Program-made: the position numbers and the translations under genes
Source: Utricularia gibba
Taxonomy: Eukaryota; Streptophyta; Magnoliopsida; Lamiales; Lentibulariaceae
DNA length: 64,000 nucleotides
Assembly: GCA_002189035.1 (NCBI GenBank)
Contig: CM007991.1
Coordinates: 3,534,001 to 3,598,000, forward strand
Direction: 5' to 3'
In this document: positions 1-10,078 of the stretch, piece after piece
Position numbering within the stretch: position 1 is the first letter of the stretch
Layout of the letters: every line of letters begins with the position of its first letter
The notes under the pieces: model-generated
Told to the model about the DNA's origin: nothing
Databases searched by the model: none
Seen by the model: only the letters and a program-made list of their open reading frames with translations

Positions 1-698
1 TAAGCAAGCAATGGAGATTGAATTTGTTTGGTTCACACAGGTCCTTGCTTCCAACTTGTTTTCCTTGATCTGGAACGTGATTCTCTCCTACAAAGCACAC
101 AAAGACGTTCTTGTGAAGTAGCAGCAGCCTCCTGTTTCTATATTTTTCCTGCATCAAATATTCAATTGTTCTATTTGCTTCACTCTTTCTTATGCTCTCA
201 TTCGACCCTGTCGGTCTGTGATTCTGTCAAATGGAGCCGGAGAAAGGCAGTGGCTTCTCAATGGCTCTTCAATCACATATACCGATTCTGTAACATCGGC
301 TGAATCCGACAGGCAATGTCACCGGCCGGTGGTATTTTTGGAGGTTGAGTCTGACGGCCAATGTCACCGGCCGGGGTGCTTTCAGAGGCAGGACCAGATT
401 GTTGCACATTCCTTGATCTTGAGGATTAAGTAGTCAGCTAGAGTGACTACCACGCTGTGGCTCCTAATATTCTAGTCAGCTTACAATATAAATAGGACTA
501 CTGTGTGTCTACAGAAAAGGTGTACAAGTGGCCGGTGAGAGTGAGCATGAGCATTTAAGGTTCAAAACTGCAGCATGAGCATTCCGAATTCGAATAAGCA
601 TATAAAGAGCATTCAGTTTAACAGCATAGTTTTGGAGGCAACTTGAAATCATCACATAAGAGAGAAGATGGAACCAGGGTACAATCACTGGACGTTCA
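1..698. other. Left-edge spacer, no gene resolved
   Basis: I see no convincing gene here. Short open frames exist on the plus strand, but none shows a recognisable domain or splice-supported continuation. A two-copy 45-bp tandem repeat lies at 301-390. The part next to 698 is probably the 3' untranslated region of the proteasome gene on the minus strand. Confidence 0.5.
301..390. repeat. Two-copy 45-bp tandem repeat
   Basis: Units 301-345 and 346-390 share the core caatgtcaccggccgg and matching flanks. The period of 45 is a multiple of three, so an open plus-strand frame carries the similar peptides ESDRQCHRP and ESDGQCHRP. No known protein is recognised. Confidence 0.6.
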
Positions 699-2937
699 TC
701 ACATGTAGAGCCCTTCAGGGACTCCCTCTTTCTTCTTGAACATGACCTTGTCTTTAGCCTTCTTGAAATCAGGATGAGTGACCTAATGACACGTGCAGGT
801 TGGATTCAAACACGTTAAGCTAAAGTTTCATACCACAATAGCTTAGAAATCTTTAAACCACTCGTAAAAAAGTAGATTTAATGCAAACGCATAATGGGAA
901 TGCCTTCAAAACTTATTATATAAAATCCCTCTGCAATGGCAGGTATATGATTTTCTGAACATGAAACGCACAGTCCACACCCGGATTTATGTTGAAAAGA
1001 GCACTCCAACATACGACACATAGATACTTTGCAATTTGAAGATGCATATAGTCAAGAGAGGTAGTTGCGTACCTTCATACGTCGCTCTCTTAAAGCAAGC
1101 AGACCTGCTTCAGTGCATATGGCCTTGATATCAGCTCCAGAAAACTCATCCTTTGTCATAACAAATTCTTCCAGATTTACGTCATCCGCTAATGTCATCC
1201 GTGACGTGTGTATCTAGGCATCCAAGAAAAAACTCAGCTACTAGTGACATCAGAAATAAAGCTCTGTCAAAAATCATGCAGTGTGTACCTGGAAAATGCG
1301 CCTCCTTGTTTTTATGTCAGGAAGAGGAAATTCAATTTTTCGGTCTATTCTACCAGGACGAAGGAGAGCAGGATCAAGACTCTCGATTTTGTTTGTAGCA
1401 AGAATTACTTTCACATCCCCTCTTGAATCAAAGCCATCTAACTGATTAAGCAGTTCCAACATAGTCCTTTGAATTTCTCTTTCACCACCTGAATGGGCAT
1501 CATACCTGAAGAAACAGATGCCAACAAGTCATAAAATAAATATTTACAATGGCAATAGAATCTAAAATGAATTACCTTTTTGTACCAACTGCATCAATTT
1601 CATCAATAAAGACGATTGACGGTGATAGGTCATCAGCAACTCTAAACAGCTCTCTAACTAATTTCGGACCATCTCCCAAATACTTCTGAATCAATTCACT
1701 TCCAACAACACGCAAGAATGTTGCTGATGTAGAGTTAGCCACTGCCTAAACAGTTCAAGGACAATTATACTTCACACACGATGATGAGAGCCAAAATACG
1801 AAATCAGGGAGAAAAAAATAGTTTCAACCGCATACCTTTGCAAGTAAAGTTTTCCCAGTTCCCGGCTCCCCATAAAGAATGACACCCTTCGGGGTTTAAT
1901 GCCAATATCCTCATACAACTCAGGATGTGTTAATGGCAGTTCAACTGCCTCCTTGATCTCCTGGATCTGAGCATCAAGACCACCGATATCAGCATACGAC
2001 TCCAACGGAGCTTTCTCAACTTTCATGACAGAAACCATGGGATCAACTTCATCTTGCAGTAGCCCAACAACAGAAAGCACCTAAAACGAGCAAGTTACAA
2101 AATGACAGACATCAGTTAACAATTGCAACAATCTCAAGCCACTAAAAATTACGAGAAACCCCATAGAAACAGTATCACCAACTTATTCAGCTATAGCCTT
2201 TGACATGATATTAAGCCAATTGAGGTCACCTACTCAATGAGGAGACTACCATAAGTAATGATTGAATTTACACATAAGTAAGAAATTATCATAAAAAAGA
2301 CAATAAATTTGAAAAGTGTTCCCATACTCAAAGGCAATACCTAAAATCTATCGGAAATAGCTTTGAGATTTCCAATGACCACTATCAGGAGCATCAAACG
2401 AGGCTAGAATGCCAAACTCCATGTGAAAACCTAATTTATTCAAACAATTGAAGGACACACCTTATTGTGCATAAGAATAGAGCATCCAGGTTCAAGTTGA
2501 TCCTTGTCCACAAATGACAAAATTCCGACATAGTACTCCGGCCCAACAGAAGATGAAACAATCGCATGATTCTCATCAATCAACTCTTCCAAATTGCCCA
2601 CACTCATCGGTGAGCCACGTAAATCATCGACCTTGGACCGATCCTCCTCCGTCTTCTCCTCCTGTGGCTTCAACCTCTCCTGATTCGTAACAAACTCTTC
2701 TTCCATAAGCAAATAGTCCTTTATTCTTTCTAGCTTCAAAAGACGAAGCTTGCACTTCGTCAGCGGCGTCACCGTAGGTATCCGAGCCGCAGCCTCGGGA
2801 CCCTTCTGCTTTCGCTGCTTCCGGCCAACTCGCGCTGGCGGCGCCGCCGGCTCAAATTTCTTCTCCTTCTTATCTCCGTCATTCTTCCGATCTCCTTGAT
2901 TCTGGCGGTTCAGCCCTCCCGGAGTTCCCTGACCCAT
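699..2937 (-). CDS. RPT2: 26S proteasome regulatory ATPase subunit 4 (RPT2), six exons, one-base frame break
   Basis: This is a base-ring AAA+ ATPase of the 19S proteasome particle, which unfolds ubiquitinated substrates and opens the 20S gate. Exons: 2461-2937, 1836-2080, 1576-1745, 1289-1505, 1073-1213, 699-782. The ATG at 2937 gives MGQG, the myristoylation context known for Rpt2; an in-frame TTG further upstream is not a start. Visible features are the OB/coiled-coil N-terminus, the Walker B segment (VFIDEID) in exon 3, the arginine-finger region ([10 protein letters not shown]) in exon 4, and a C-terminal LYM that fits the HbYX gate-opening motif. Exon 2 is 245 bases, one short of the 246 required. 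Frame is lost just before Walker A, at a run of four G (1891-1894 on the plus strand). With one more base the protein is 444 residues, the family length. Identity is certain; whether the break is real or a sequencing error is open. Confidence 0.93.
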
Positions 2938-3185
2938 TTTCTCCTTTCTTTCTCCCGACTTGTTTCTCAAGCAAAAGTGAAACTCAAACGAAAGAACGCG
3001 TTCTTATGGGCGGATGCCCACGGGCAAACCAGAATGGGCTTTTTATGGCCCAATAGGCCCATATCCTTTGAACGAAAACTACGCCATCACCCCGAAATTT
3101 GCAGTTCATCTTCATCTCCTGTACAAGATAGCATAATCTTCTATGTAAATCTGCAAAGTTTGTACGGTAGAACAATCGAAATACA
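2938..3185. promoter_or_regulatory. Compact divergent promoter with GGCCCA elements
   Basis: This lies between the RPT2 start on the minus strand and a presumed plus-strand unit. It contains TGGGCT at 3035-3040 and GGCCCA at 3048-3053 and 3056-3061. These are site II type elements, typical of plant housekeeping promoters and bound by TCP proteins. The function is inferred from motif and position. Confidence 0.5.
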
Positions 3186-4398
3186 AATGCCTGATGTGTT
3201 TGATACCATAGTAAGTCAACGCGATCTCTATTTTTGTTTTGTTTTAGCTATTATCTTTTCTCAGTCTTGCTTTTGTGTGAATTTCGTCTCGTTTCGTTTC
3301 GTATTCTGGGTCGCCCTGGGATTTGCTCTCTTCCCTGTTTAAAGAAACACAATTTTTAGCATATTGATGAGCTTTCCTTGAATTTTAATGGGTTCGTGTC
3401 TGTTGTTGAATTGTTGTATCCAATGCGGTGTCTAACCAGTGATGCCTTGTTCAAGGTCGGAGCCTTTGGATGAAGATAAAGTTTGCACGAGTGCGGGTAT
3501 GTCCTGTTATTGTTTTGGGGTGAGTGTGATGTTATACACGCGCCAAAGCAGTGGAGATTTGGCAAGTTCCTGGTTGATATTGAAAAATCTGGCTTCTTTG
3601 GGTAAGCATTCTAGCGGTTGCTAGTTTGCTATTGATCTTCCTGTTTCCGTCTCCCTCATGCTTTTGTGGGTTGGCTTCTTCAAGATTGCAACTTCTTTTG
3701 ACTTTCTTCATACACTATCCTCCTATTAGATTTGCTTTTGGAGACGAATGATGGCAAACCATGTTATGTGGACGAGCAGGTCCCAACTGCAGTCTCTTGG
3801 TAGGTTCTTTTCATGTTGGATATATTTCTCATTCTTGTTTCACGGGGACCTTTCTCCTGGATGCAATTTTGCAACCAGACTCCCTCAAAGAAGAATGCCT
3901 TCATGTGTGTATGGTTCTACGTTGTGGATGCTACAGACAACCAGCTTATAACTGATCTAGTGCCTTTGCTAATCCTCTTGCAGCCTCATAATACGAAATC
4001 CGTAGTATCATAAAGAAGAAGAACTGCAAAGAGTCATCCGCCAGTGCAGCCATGGACCAATTCTCCGTTAATGCAACTGAATCAGAGCAATGCTCTCTAA
4101 ATACTTAATAAGGAATCTCCAGGATCTGGAACAAGCCATGGAAGATGAATCAGTCCGGCATCTGGCTCAAAAGGTTACACAACTTTACTCACCCTTCCTT
4201 GCACAGCAGCACATTTGTCATGAATAGGAAGAGTACTTACAGTCAGTACATCCCATCCCCTTTAATGTCAGATCTTGGACGCTGTTGGTACTTGAGGCTT
4301 CTTCTCGAGTTATGACCATGTGCTTCCTACTCCATACAGTTCACTCTGTGCCACCTCACATGTACGGTGCTCTTCTTTACCTATAACCCCACCGGGTC

Positions 4399-4431
4399 GG
4401 GGTCTGGGTCCGGGTCCGGGTCCGGGTCCGG
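4399..4431. repeat. GGGTCC-type hexamer microsatellite
   Basis: About five tandem copies of a GGGTCC/GGGTCT-like hexamer. The apparent Gly-Pro-rich open frames on both strands here are a by-product of this repeat. Confidence 0.8.
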
Positions 4432-4480
4432 CGTGTTTGACCCAGAAGAATATGCAGGCAGAGCTGATCAGGCAGGATAA

Positions 4481-4503
4481 GCCAGCCAGCCAGCCAGCCA
4501 GCC
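4481..4503. repeat. (CCAG)n tetranucleotide microsatellite
   Basis: Five to six tandem CCAG units. Confidence 0.85.
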
Positions 4504-4620
4504 TCTTGAACACATTTACTGCTTCAACTTTTGGACAGTTTACATTGCTCAGGTGTCACGTGACATGTGGTTACTAACTGACCACTTGACTTGACTCAGT
4601 GTAATGTCGTTACGGGCCCT

Positions 4621-5241
4621 TGGGCCATCTCGTACGGATTGAATTGGCCCACCTTGATGACATGCTAATCCCTCATTTAAGTGTTCCTCTGTTTGGGTCT
4701 GGTCCACCAATGCTCTTCTTGCAAAGTGAGATAGCGCCTAGGGGCTAGGGGTAAACTTGGACTTTCATTCAAAATATATTTTCATAAATATTAAATATTT
4801 TTTTATAATTTTGAAACTTGAATATTAAACTGATTGAAACCTGAAGTGTTTTTCTTCTAATTTTGTATTATTTAAAAATACCAATTTCTAATTGCTTAAA
4901 AAAAGATATTATCTGTTTTACAATTTCAATAATACTTGTTTACCTGGTAATTTTATTTATTTATTTTCTTGGGAAATAAAGTATTATTTATTGTATATAT
5001 ATAAAAAAGGGCAAGTTGCAAAATTAAAAAAGATGGAAGGGGTGACACAGTGACAGAATATGGGTGTGGATGCGAGGCGTTGGAGCCCACCACCCATGTG
5101 CGTTCCTTTCTGTCTCCACCAGCCCCGCTGCTCCTTGTGCTCCTCTTCAATCAATCATTGCTCCCCCGCCCCCTTTCGCTTCCCAGTCTCTTCTCTTCTA
5201 TTTTCTCCTCCTCTTCGCGGCTTCCCCGGCCCCGCACCGCC
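4621..5241. other. AT-rich spacer and leader of the TCP gene
   Basis: AT-rich sequence without an open frame of interest. A TATATATAAAAA stretch at about 4994-5006 sits about 240 bases upstream of the TCP start codon and could be its TATA box. A pyrimidine-rich leader follows. Confidence 0.45.
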
Positions 5242-5964
5242 ATGTCGACGTCCCCTTCCGATGGGCCACACGGCGGGGCTGGACCCACAATCCCATCAAC
5301 AGCCAATAAGAAGCCACCTGCAAAAGACAGGCACAGCAAAGTCGACGGGCGCGGCCGCCGTATCCGTATGCCTATTATCTGCGCCGCCAGGGTGTTTCAG
5401 CTCACCAGAGAACTTGGCCATAAGTCGGATGGCCAGACAATCGAGTGGCTGCTCCGTCAGGCGGAGCCCTCCATTATTGCGGCCACCGGGACTGGCACTA
5501 CTCCGGCCACTTTCTCCACTGTGTCCCCTTCTTCTACCTCGGATAACAATAAGCCGCTTTCCCATTCGCCCGCTCCATTCCTTCTAGGAAAACGCCTCCG
5601 CCCCGAGGACCACGAGGACCAGGAGCTCTCCAAAGACGACGTCAACGCCCCTCCTTCCTCTTCCCCTGCTCTTGGCCCTGCAGCAGGCTTCTGGGCTTTG
5701 CCCGCGCGCCCCGATTTCGGCCAAGTTTGGAGCTTTGCGCCGCACCCGGAAATGGTGGTTAATAATGCCTCTCATCTCACACACCCATCTTCATTGAGAT
5801 TCTTGCAGCAGCAGCAGCAGCCGTTAACGTTGAACGAGGCCTCCGCTGCGAGAGTAGGCAACTATCTACCAATTGCTCAAGTACAGGGGCACCACCTCAA
5901 TTTACTCGCTTCCCTCTCCGGCGGGACGCCGCAGTCCTCGGAACAACGAAGAGGCACAGATTGA
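5242..5964 (+). CDS. Class I TCP transcription factor (TCP7/TCP21-like)
   Basis: A single-exon gene encoding 240 residues, a plant-specific transcription factor that regulates growth and clock genes by binding GCCCR-type sites. I chose the ATG at 5242 because the frame upstream of it is pyrimidine-rich leader and the TCP domain begins soon after. The bHLH-like TCP domain spans about residues 31-95: a basic part ([17 protein letters not shown]), helix I ([13 protein letters not shown]) and helix II ([22 protein letters not shown]). The shorter basic region without the class II insertion places it in class I (PCF). The C-terminal [19 protein letters not shown] block is typical of the TCP7/TCP21 group. 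A run of Gln (CAG repeats near 5805) lies before it. Length and frame are intact. The assignment to class is firm, but the exact orthologue is not. Confidence 0.95.
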   Translation: MSTSPSDGPHGGAGPTIPSTANKKPPAKDRHSKVDGRGRRIRMPIICAARVFQLTRELGHKSDGQTIEWLLRQAEPSIIAATGTGTTPATFSTVSPSSTSDNNKPLSHSPAPFLLGKRLRPEDHEDQELSKDDVNAPPSSSPALGPAAGFWALPARPDFGQVWSFAPHPEMVVNNASHLTHPSSLRFLQQQQQPLTLNEASAARVGNYLPIAQVQGHHLNLLASLSGGTPQSSEQRRGTD

Positions 5965-6709
5965 TTGAAATCGAGCATCACCCACCCCTCCATTCGATCT
6001 CCACTGTTAATACCAATCCCACAATGGATGGAACAACAATCTGTCTACCTCAAATCGTGCTGCGTTTTTGCTGTTCTGGTTTGTTTTGTTTAGGACAATC
6101 CCTGTTCCCTGATCCCTCTCCCCTTGTTAGACGGGATTGCTGCTTGCTTCTCCTTCTGAGTTTGTGCTTTCGTTGTTCTGGTCTCGGTGAAACGATCGAG
6201 ATCCAGATGCAGTTGTCGTCTGTAGAGTCAGAGTGTTGCTTGAGGTATTGGAATCTGTTAGACAATAAATGAAATTGCTTCCCATCGCCGAATCAGTCTT
6301 CTTCTTCTCGAACACAGCCACAAGCTTCAGTCTTTGGATAATCCTCCTGCATCACTTCGCCTCCATTTTCATTTTGAAAAAAAAAAAGTAATTTTATTAT
6401 CAAATATGTATAATTTTTAATGTAAAATTGGGATTTTATTTCATATTTTAAAATTTATTTTGATTCTAAAATTGATGAATAAAAATGAATCTTTAGGACG
6501 CTGAACTCAATGAATGAAGCGAGGAAAGGAGGGCTTTTTTCTTGATTCTTTGGCAGCCATTTGATGTCGCGCTCGATTGCTTCTTTTTCTTGTATAGCTA
6601 AATTCTTGTCGATGTAGGACCAGAAAGCTCGAGTTCAAGATTTGTATTGGGATTCTTGATTCGTTGTGATTCCATCGTTTTGTCGATTGGGGGGATAGAA
6701 AATTAAGGA
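5965..6709. other. Spacer: TCP 3' UTR and FyPP leader
   Basis: Holds the TCP 3' untranslated region, an AT-rich patch around 6380-6480 and the 5' leader of the phosphatase gene. No further gene is seen. Confidence 0.6.
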
Positions 6710-9422
6710 ATGGATTTGGACCAGTGGATCACTAAGGTGAAAGAGGGCGAGCATCTGTCTGAAGACGAGCTTCAGCTTCTCTGCGAATACGTATCTACTT
6801 GTTCTTCTTATCTTTTGCTATTTCACTCTACGTAATCGCTGGGCTGCTCTTCTACCAATTTCTGTAAAGCATATATTTTCCTGATAGTTGATGCATTTTA
6901 GTCGTTCGGGAGATTTTGACTTGACCTTTATTTCTGTTACTTGGGACTTTCCCTTCAATATTATGGGTTTTCGTGACTTGTACAATGAGCTGTGGTTGGA
7001 TTTTTAGGAAACTGATCAGTTGAGATGGGAAGACGTTTTAGATGGGTTTAGCGTATTTTTCATCTTTTCTTTTAATAAAAAAAGCCGATGCCAGAGAAAC
7101 GTTTTTTTTTTTTTTTGCAATACTCAAAAAAAACTTGAGTTAGCTCTTTCTTGAAATGTTGGATTTTTAGGAAACTGATATAATTTATTGTGTTAGCTCT
7201 TTCTTGAAATGATGAATCTTGTTCAAGAATGGCCACATAACACATCTATGGCTTCAGCTGAGTTTGTTGCTCCAAGCATGTCCAACCATCACGTTGCTCA
7301 TATTTAGTGTGGAATGCCTAGTACAGCTTTTAGAAGTACTCAAATCTAGTTGAATCCTGATTTTTCAGGTAAAGGAGATTTTGATTGAGGAGTCTAATGT
7401 CCAGCCCGTCAATAGTCCTGTCACAGTCTGTGGAGATATACATGGCCAATTTCACGATTTAATAAAACTTTTTCATACGGGAGGCCATGTCCCAGAGACA
7501 AATTACATTTTCATGGTACATTGTATTTGAATTGTTTTTTTTTTTCGTTTTATTTACACTTCTCCTGACATCTCTCTATTACCCCTGATTATATGGCATC
7601 TTCCAGGGGATTTTGTTGATCGTGGTTATAATAGTTTGGAAGTTTTCACAATCCTTTTGCTTCTCAAGGCAAGGTGTGTACATTTTCTAAATATTCGTTG
7701 ATAGTGTGTAAGTGTATGTTCTGCTCAGCAAATCAGCTTTTATACATATTTGAAAAATATTTTCGTAGCTCCATATTTTGTAGAAATCGAAGTCATTTTA
7801 GTTACTGGATATTGGAAAAATTTGCTCCTGTTATTTGATCATTGTGGGCCGCTTTTGGCAGAAGAAAAAATTCCCATCTGGCTGTTGTTAAAACAACTCA
7901 AATGATGTTTCTAGCTTCTCTTCCTTTTCTAAATCATGGTTCTTTCCTATGCACCCAGATATCCCGCTAACATAACACTCCTACGAGGGAATCATGAAAG
8001 TCGGCAATTGACGCAGGTGAAAATAGATGTTAACATAAATGTCCTTCCTGATAATCAAGATTGGCATGTTTTAATTTTTATGCCATGTCATTTGATCACT
8101 TATGAAGTAGGAGTTTGACTTTACAATTTGTCATTTTAATTAAAAAAACATTCCTTGGAGGTATTTTTTCCATTCATCCTGAGCCAAATCATCTGATGGT
8201 GAATATTCATGTCCTGTTGATGTTTTTTTGCTGACAGGTTTATGGATTTTATGACGAATGTCAAAGAAAGTATGGCAATGCTAATGCCTGGCGATATTGC
8301 ACTGATGTGTTTGACTATCTGACACTGTCAGCAATTATTGATGGAACAGTAAGCGTTTTACTTTTGTTGCAACACTTATTGTTTAATTTTTCCTCCCTAC
8401 CAAAACTGTGTTTCAGATTATTTATTATCTATTTTTTTTAGATTTTTTTATCCTGCTTTCACTTTATAATATTTCCTCTTTCAGTAGTAAATAACTAGGG
8501 TTTTCTTTTCTTAGGTCTTATGTGTGCATGGTGGCCTATCCCCTGATGTTAGAACTATTGATCAGGTTAGACTGTGACCTTTCCACATTTTTTTGTACGT
8601 GACGTGATTACACAATTTTAGGGGTTGATTTATATTGAAGATATTAATATCGTCAGATCAGAGTCATTGAAAGAAATTGTGAGATCCCCCATGAAGGACC
8701 GTTTTGTGACTTAATGTGGAGTGATCCTGAAGACATAGAGACTTGGGCTGTCAGTCCTCGAGGTGCTGGGTGGCTTTTTGGGTCCAGAGTTACATCTGAG
8801 GTGAGTCATCCGTGGTGGGTGTGGCTAGTGGCTGTTTTCTATATTTACTTAACATGTCCAGTTTTTTGTCAATTTCTCTGCGGAGTAAAAGTATCAATAT
8901 CGGTTTTTCCAGTTCAATCATATAAACAAACTTGACCTTGTTTGTCGGGCACATCAACTTGTGCAAGAAGGTCTAAAGTACATGTTTCAAGATAAGGGGC
9001 TCGTTACTGTGAGTTTCTGTTTCATCGAATGATTTGTATATTATCTCTAGAACAGCTGTCTGTTTTTCCCTTTTCTCATTTATGGTTCTGCAGGTCTGGT
9101 CAGCACCGAATTATTGCTATCGATGTGGGAATGTGGCATCAATTCTAAGCTTCAATGAGCATATGGTATGCTACAGGAATCCTTGGTTATCTTAAAACTA
9201 CTCTGAACTATCTCCCTTGGCCCTGATGGGTGCTTGGTCTTGTTTTTTTTTATTGTGATATTGTGAATATCGTGGTATTGATATATCCTTGTTATTCTAC
9301 ATCGCATTCATCTTAGATGTTTTCTGATGTATTCCCAGGAAAGATCAGTGAAGTTCTTCACAGAGACTGAGGAGAATAACCAGATGAGGGGACCTAGAAC
9401 CGGAGTTCCATACTTCCTTTGA
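6710..9422 (+). CDS. FYPP: PP6-type serine/threonine phosphatase catalytic subunit (FyPP), ten exons, one-base frame break
   Basis: Catalytic subunit of the plant PP6 (phytochrome-associated) phosphatase, which dephosphorylates phytochromes, PIN auxin carriers and ABA-pathway proteins. Exons: 6710-6790, 7369-7515, 7607-7673, 7959-8016, 8238-8348, 8515-8565, 8657-8800, 8913-9008, 9094-9165, 9339-9422. The PPP metal-binding signatures are all visible: [30 protein letters not shown] and [11 protein letters not shown]. The C-terminus ends GVPYFL, as in FyPP. Adding exon lengths gives 911 bases, one short of 912 (303 residues plus stop, the exact family length). The missing base falls at the start of exon 3: only three G follow the acceptor AG where the Gly-Asp codons need four. 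Everything else is canonical, so an assembly error at this homopolymer is the simplest explanation. Confidence 0.94.
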
Positions 9423-10078
9423 TTGATATCCACCATTCCAGAACACATTTGACCATCTGTAGTGCCTCTGAATCAAGGGTGTAGAAAGATTGTTTTGGAT
9501 GAAGTAATGCTTAGCTAAATGTTCCCGCCTCTTGGTTACTGCTTAATTTCATTGTTGTCAGTGTTTATATACGTATCAGGTGGAGCTTTATATCTGTTGA
9601 CCGTTGCAACCATGGTGTTTTTTATTCAGAATCATTCCCAGCATGCTTGGGGTGCTATGATTATATTTGTTGATTCTCTGGTTTTTGTTCGAGCTTGTGA
9701 TGCCATGTAGCACATCTGTAGTAAGGCTATGGTGGTTTCTAGGCGTGTGCTGTGTATGTTCTTTATCCACTATCGATTGTGGGTAAATACCAAGGTAAAG
9801 AATCTCTGTAGCTGCATGTTTACATTTCCATGATCAGACATACAGACATATAGCTGAATTGTGTAAGGAAAAACCCGTCTTTGAAAACATAAACCTCGTA
9901 CAAAGACTAGTTGATGTGCTGTGAAGTAAGAACTATGCAAAATTCAAAAAAAAAAAAAGAGAAGAATATGTTTTGATGCTGCCCATGCTTATTCTTCAAG
10001 GTGTATGAATAGTGTACTGACAAACGAGGGTGTCTTTCTTCAACGGTTCTTGCTGTCATGAGATGATCAACTTCCACA
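9423..10078. other. Tail-to-tail spacer of FyPP and myosin XI
   Basis: Contains the 3' untranslated regions of the convergent phosphatase (+) and myosin (-) genes. An A-tract lies near 9946-9958. No further gene is seen. Confidence 0.6.

Larger units (their letters stand above)
3186..4620 (+). other. Unresolved plus-strand transcription unit (possible multi-exon gene)
   Basis: I could not assemble a coherent gene. Exon-like pieces on the plus strand include an ATG at 3186 followed by a short frame ending at a GTAAGT donor, a frame reading LETNDGKPCYVDEQVP near 3740-3800, and a frame reading NLQDLEQAMEDESVRHLAQK near 4110-4170. Splice-like GT and AG dinucleotides surround them, but phases did not chain into one protein and I recognise no family. 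It may be a real gene with sequence errors, a decayed gene or a non-coding transcript. The divergent promoter just upstream supports transcription of some kind. Confidence 0.3.

Noticed and set aside
4310-4577. Gly-Pro repeat peptides on both strands
   Set aside because: Produced by the GGGTCC hexamer and CCAG repeats; no other coding signal.
5060-5784. Several long frames overlapping the TCP gene
   Set aside because: GC-rich shadows of the TCP coding sequence; only the frame at 5242 has the conserved domain.
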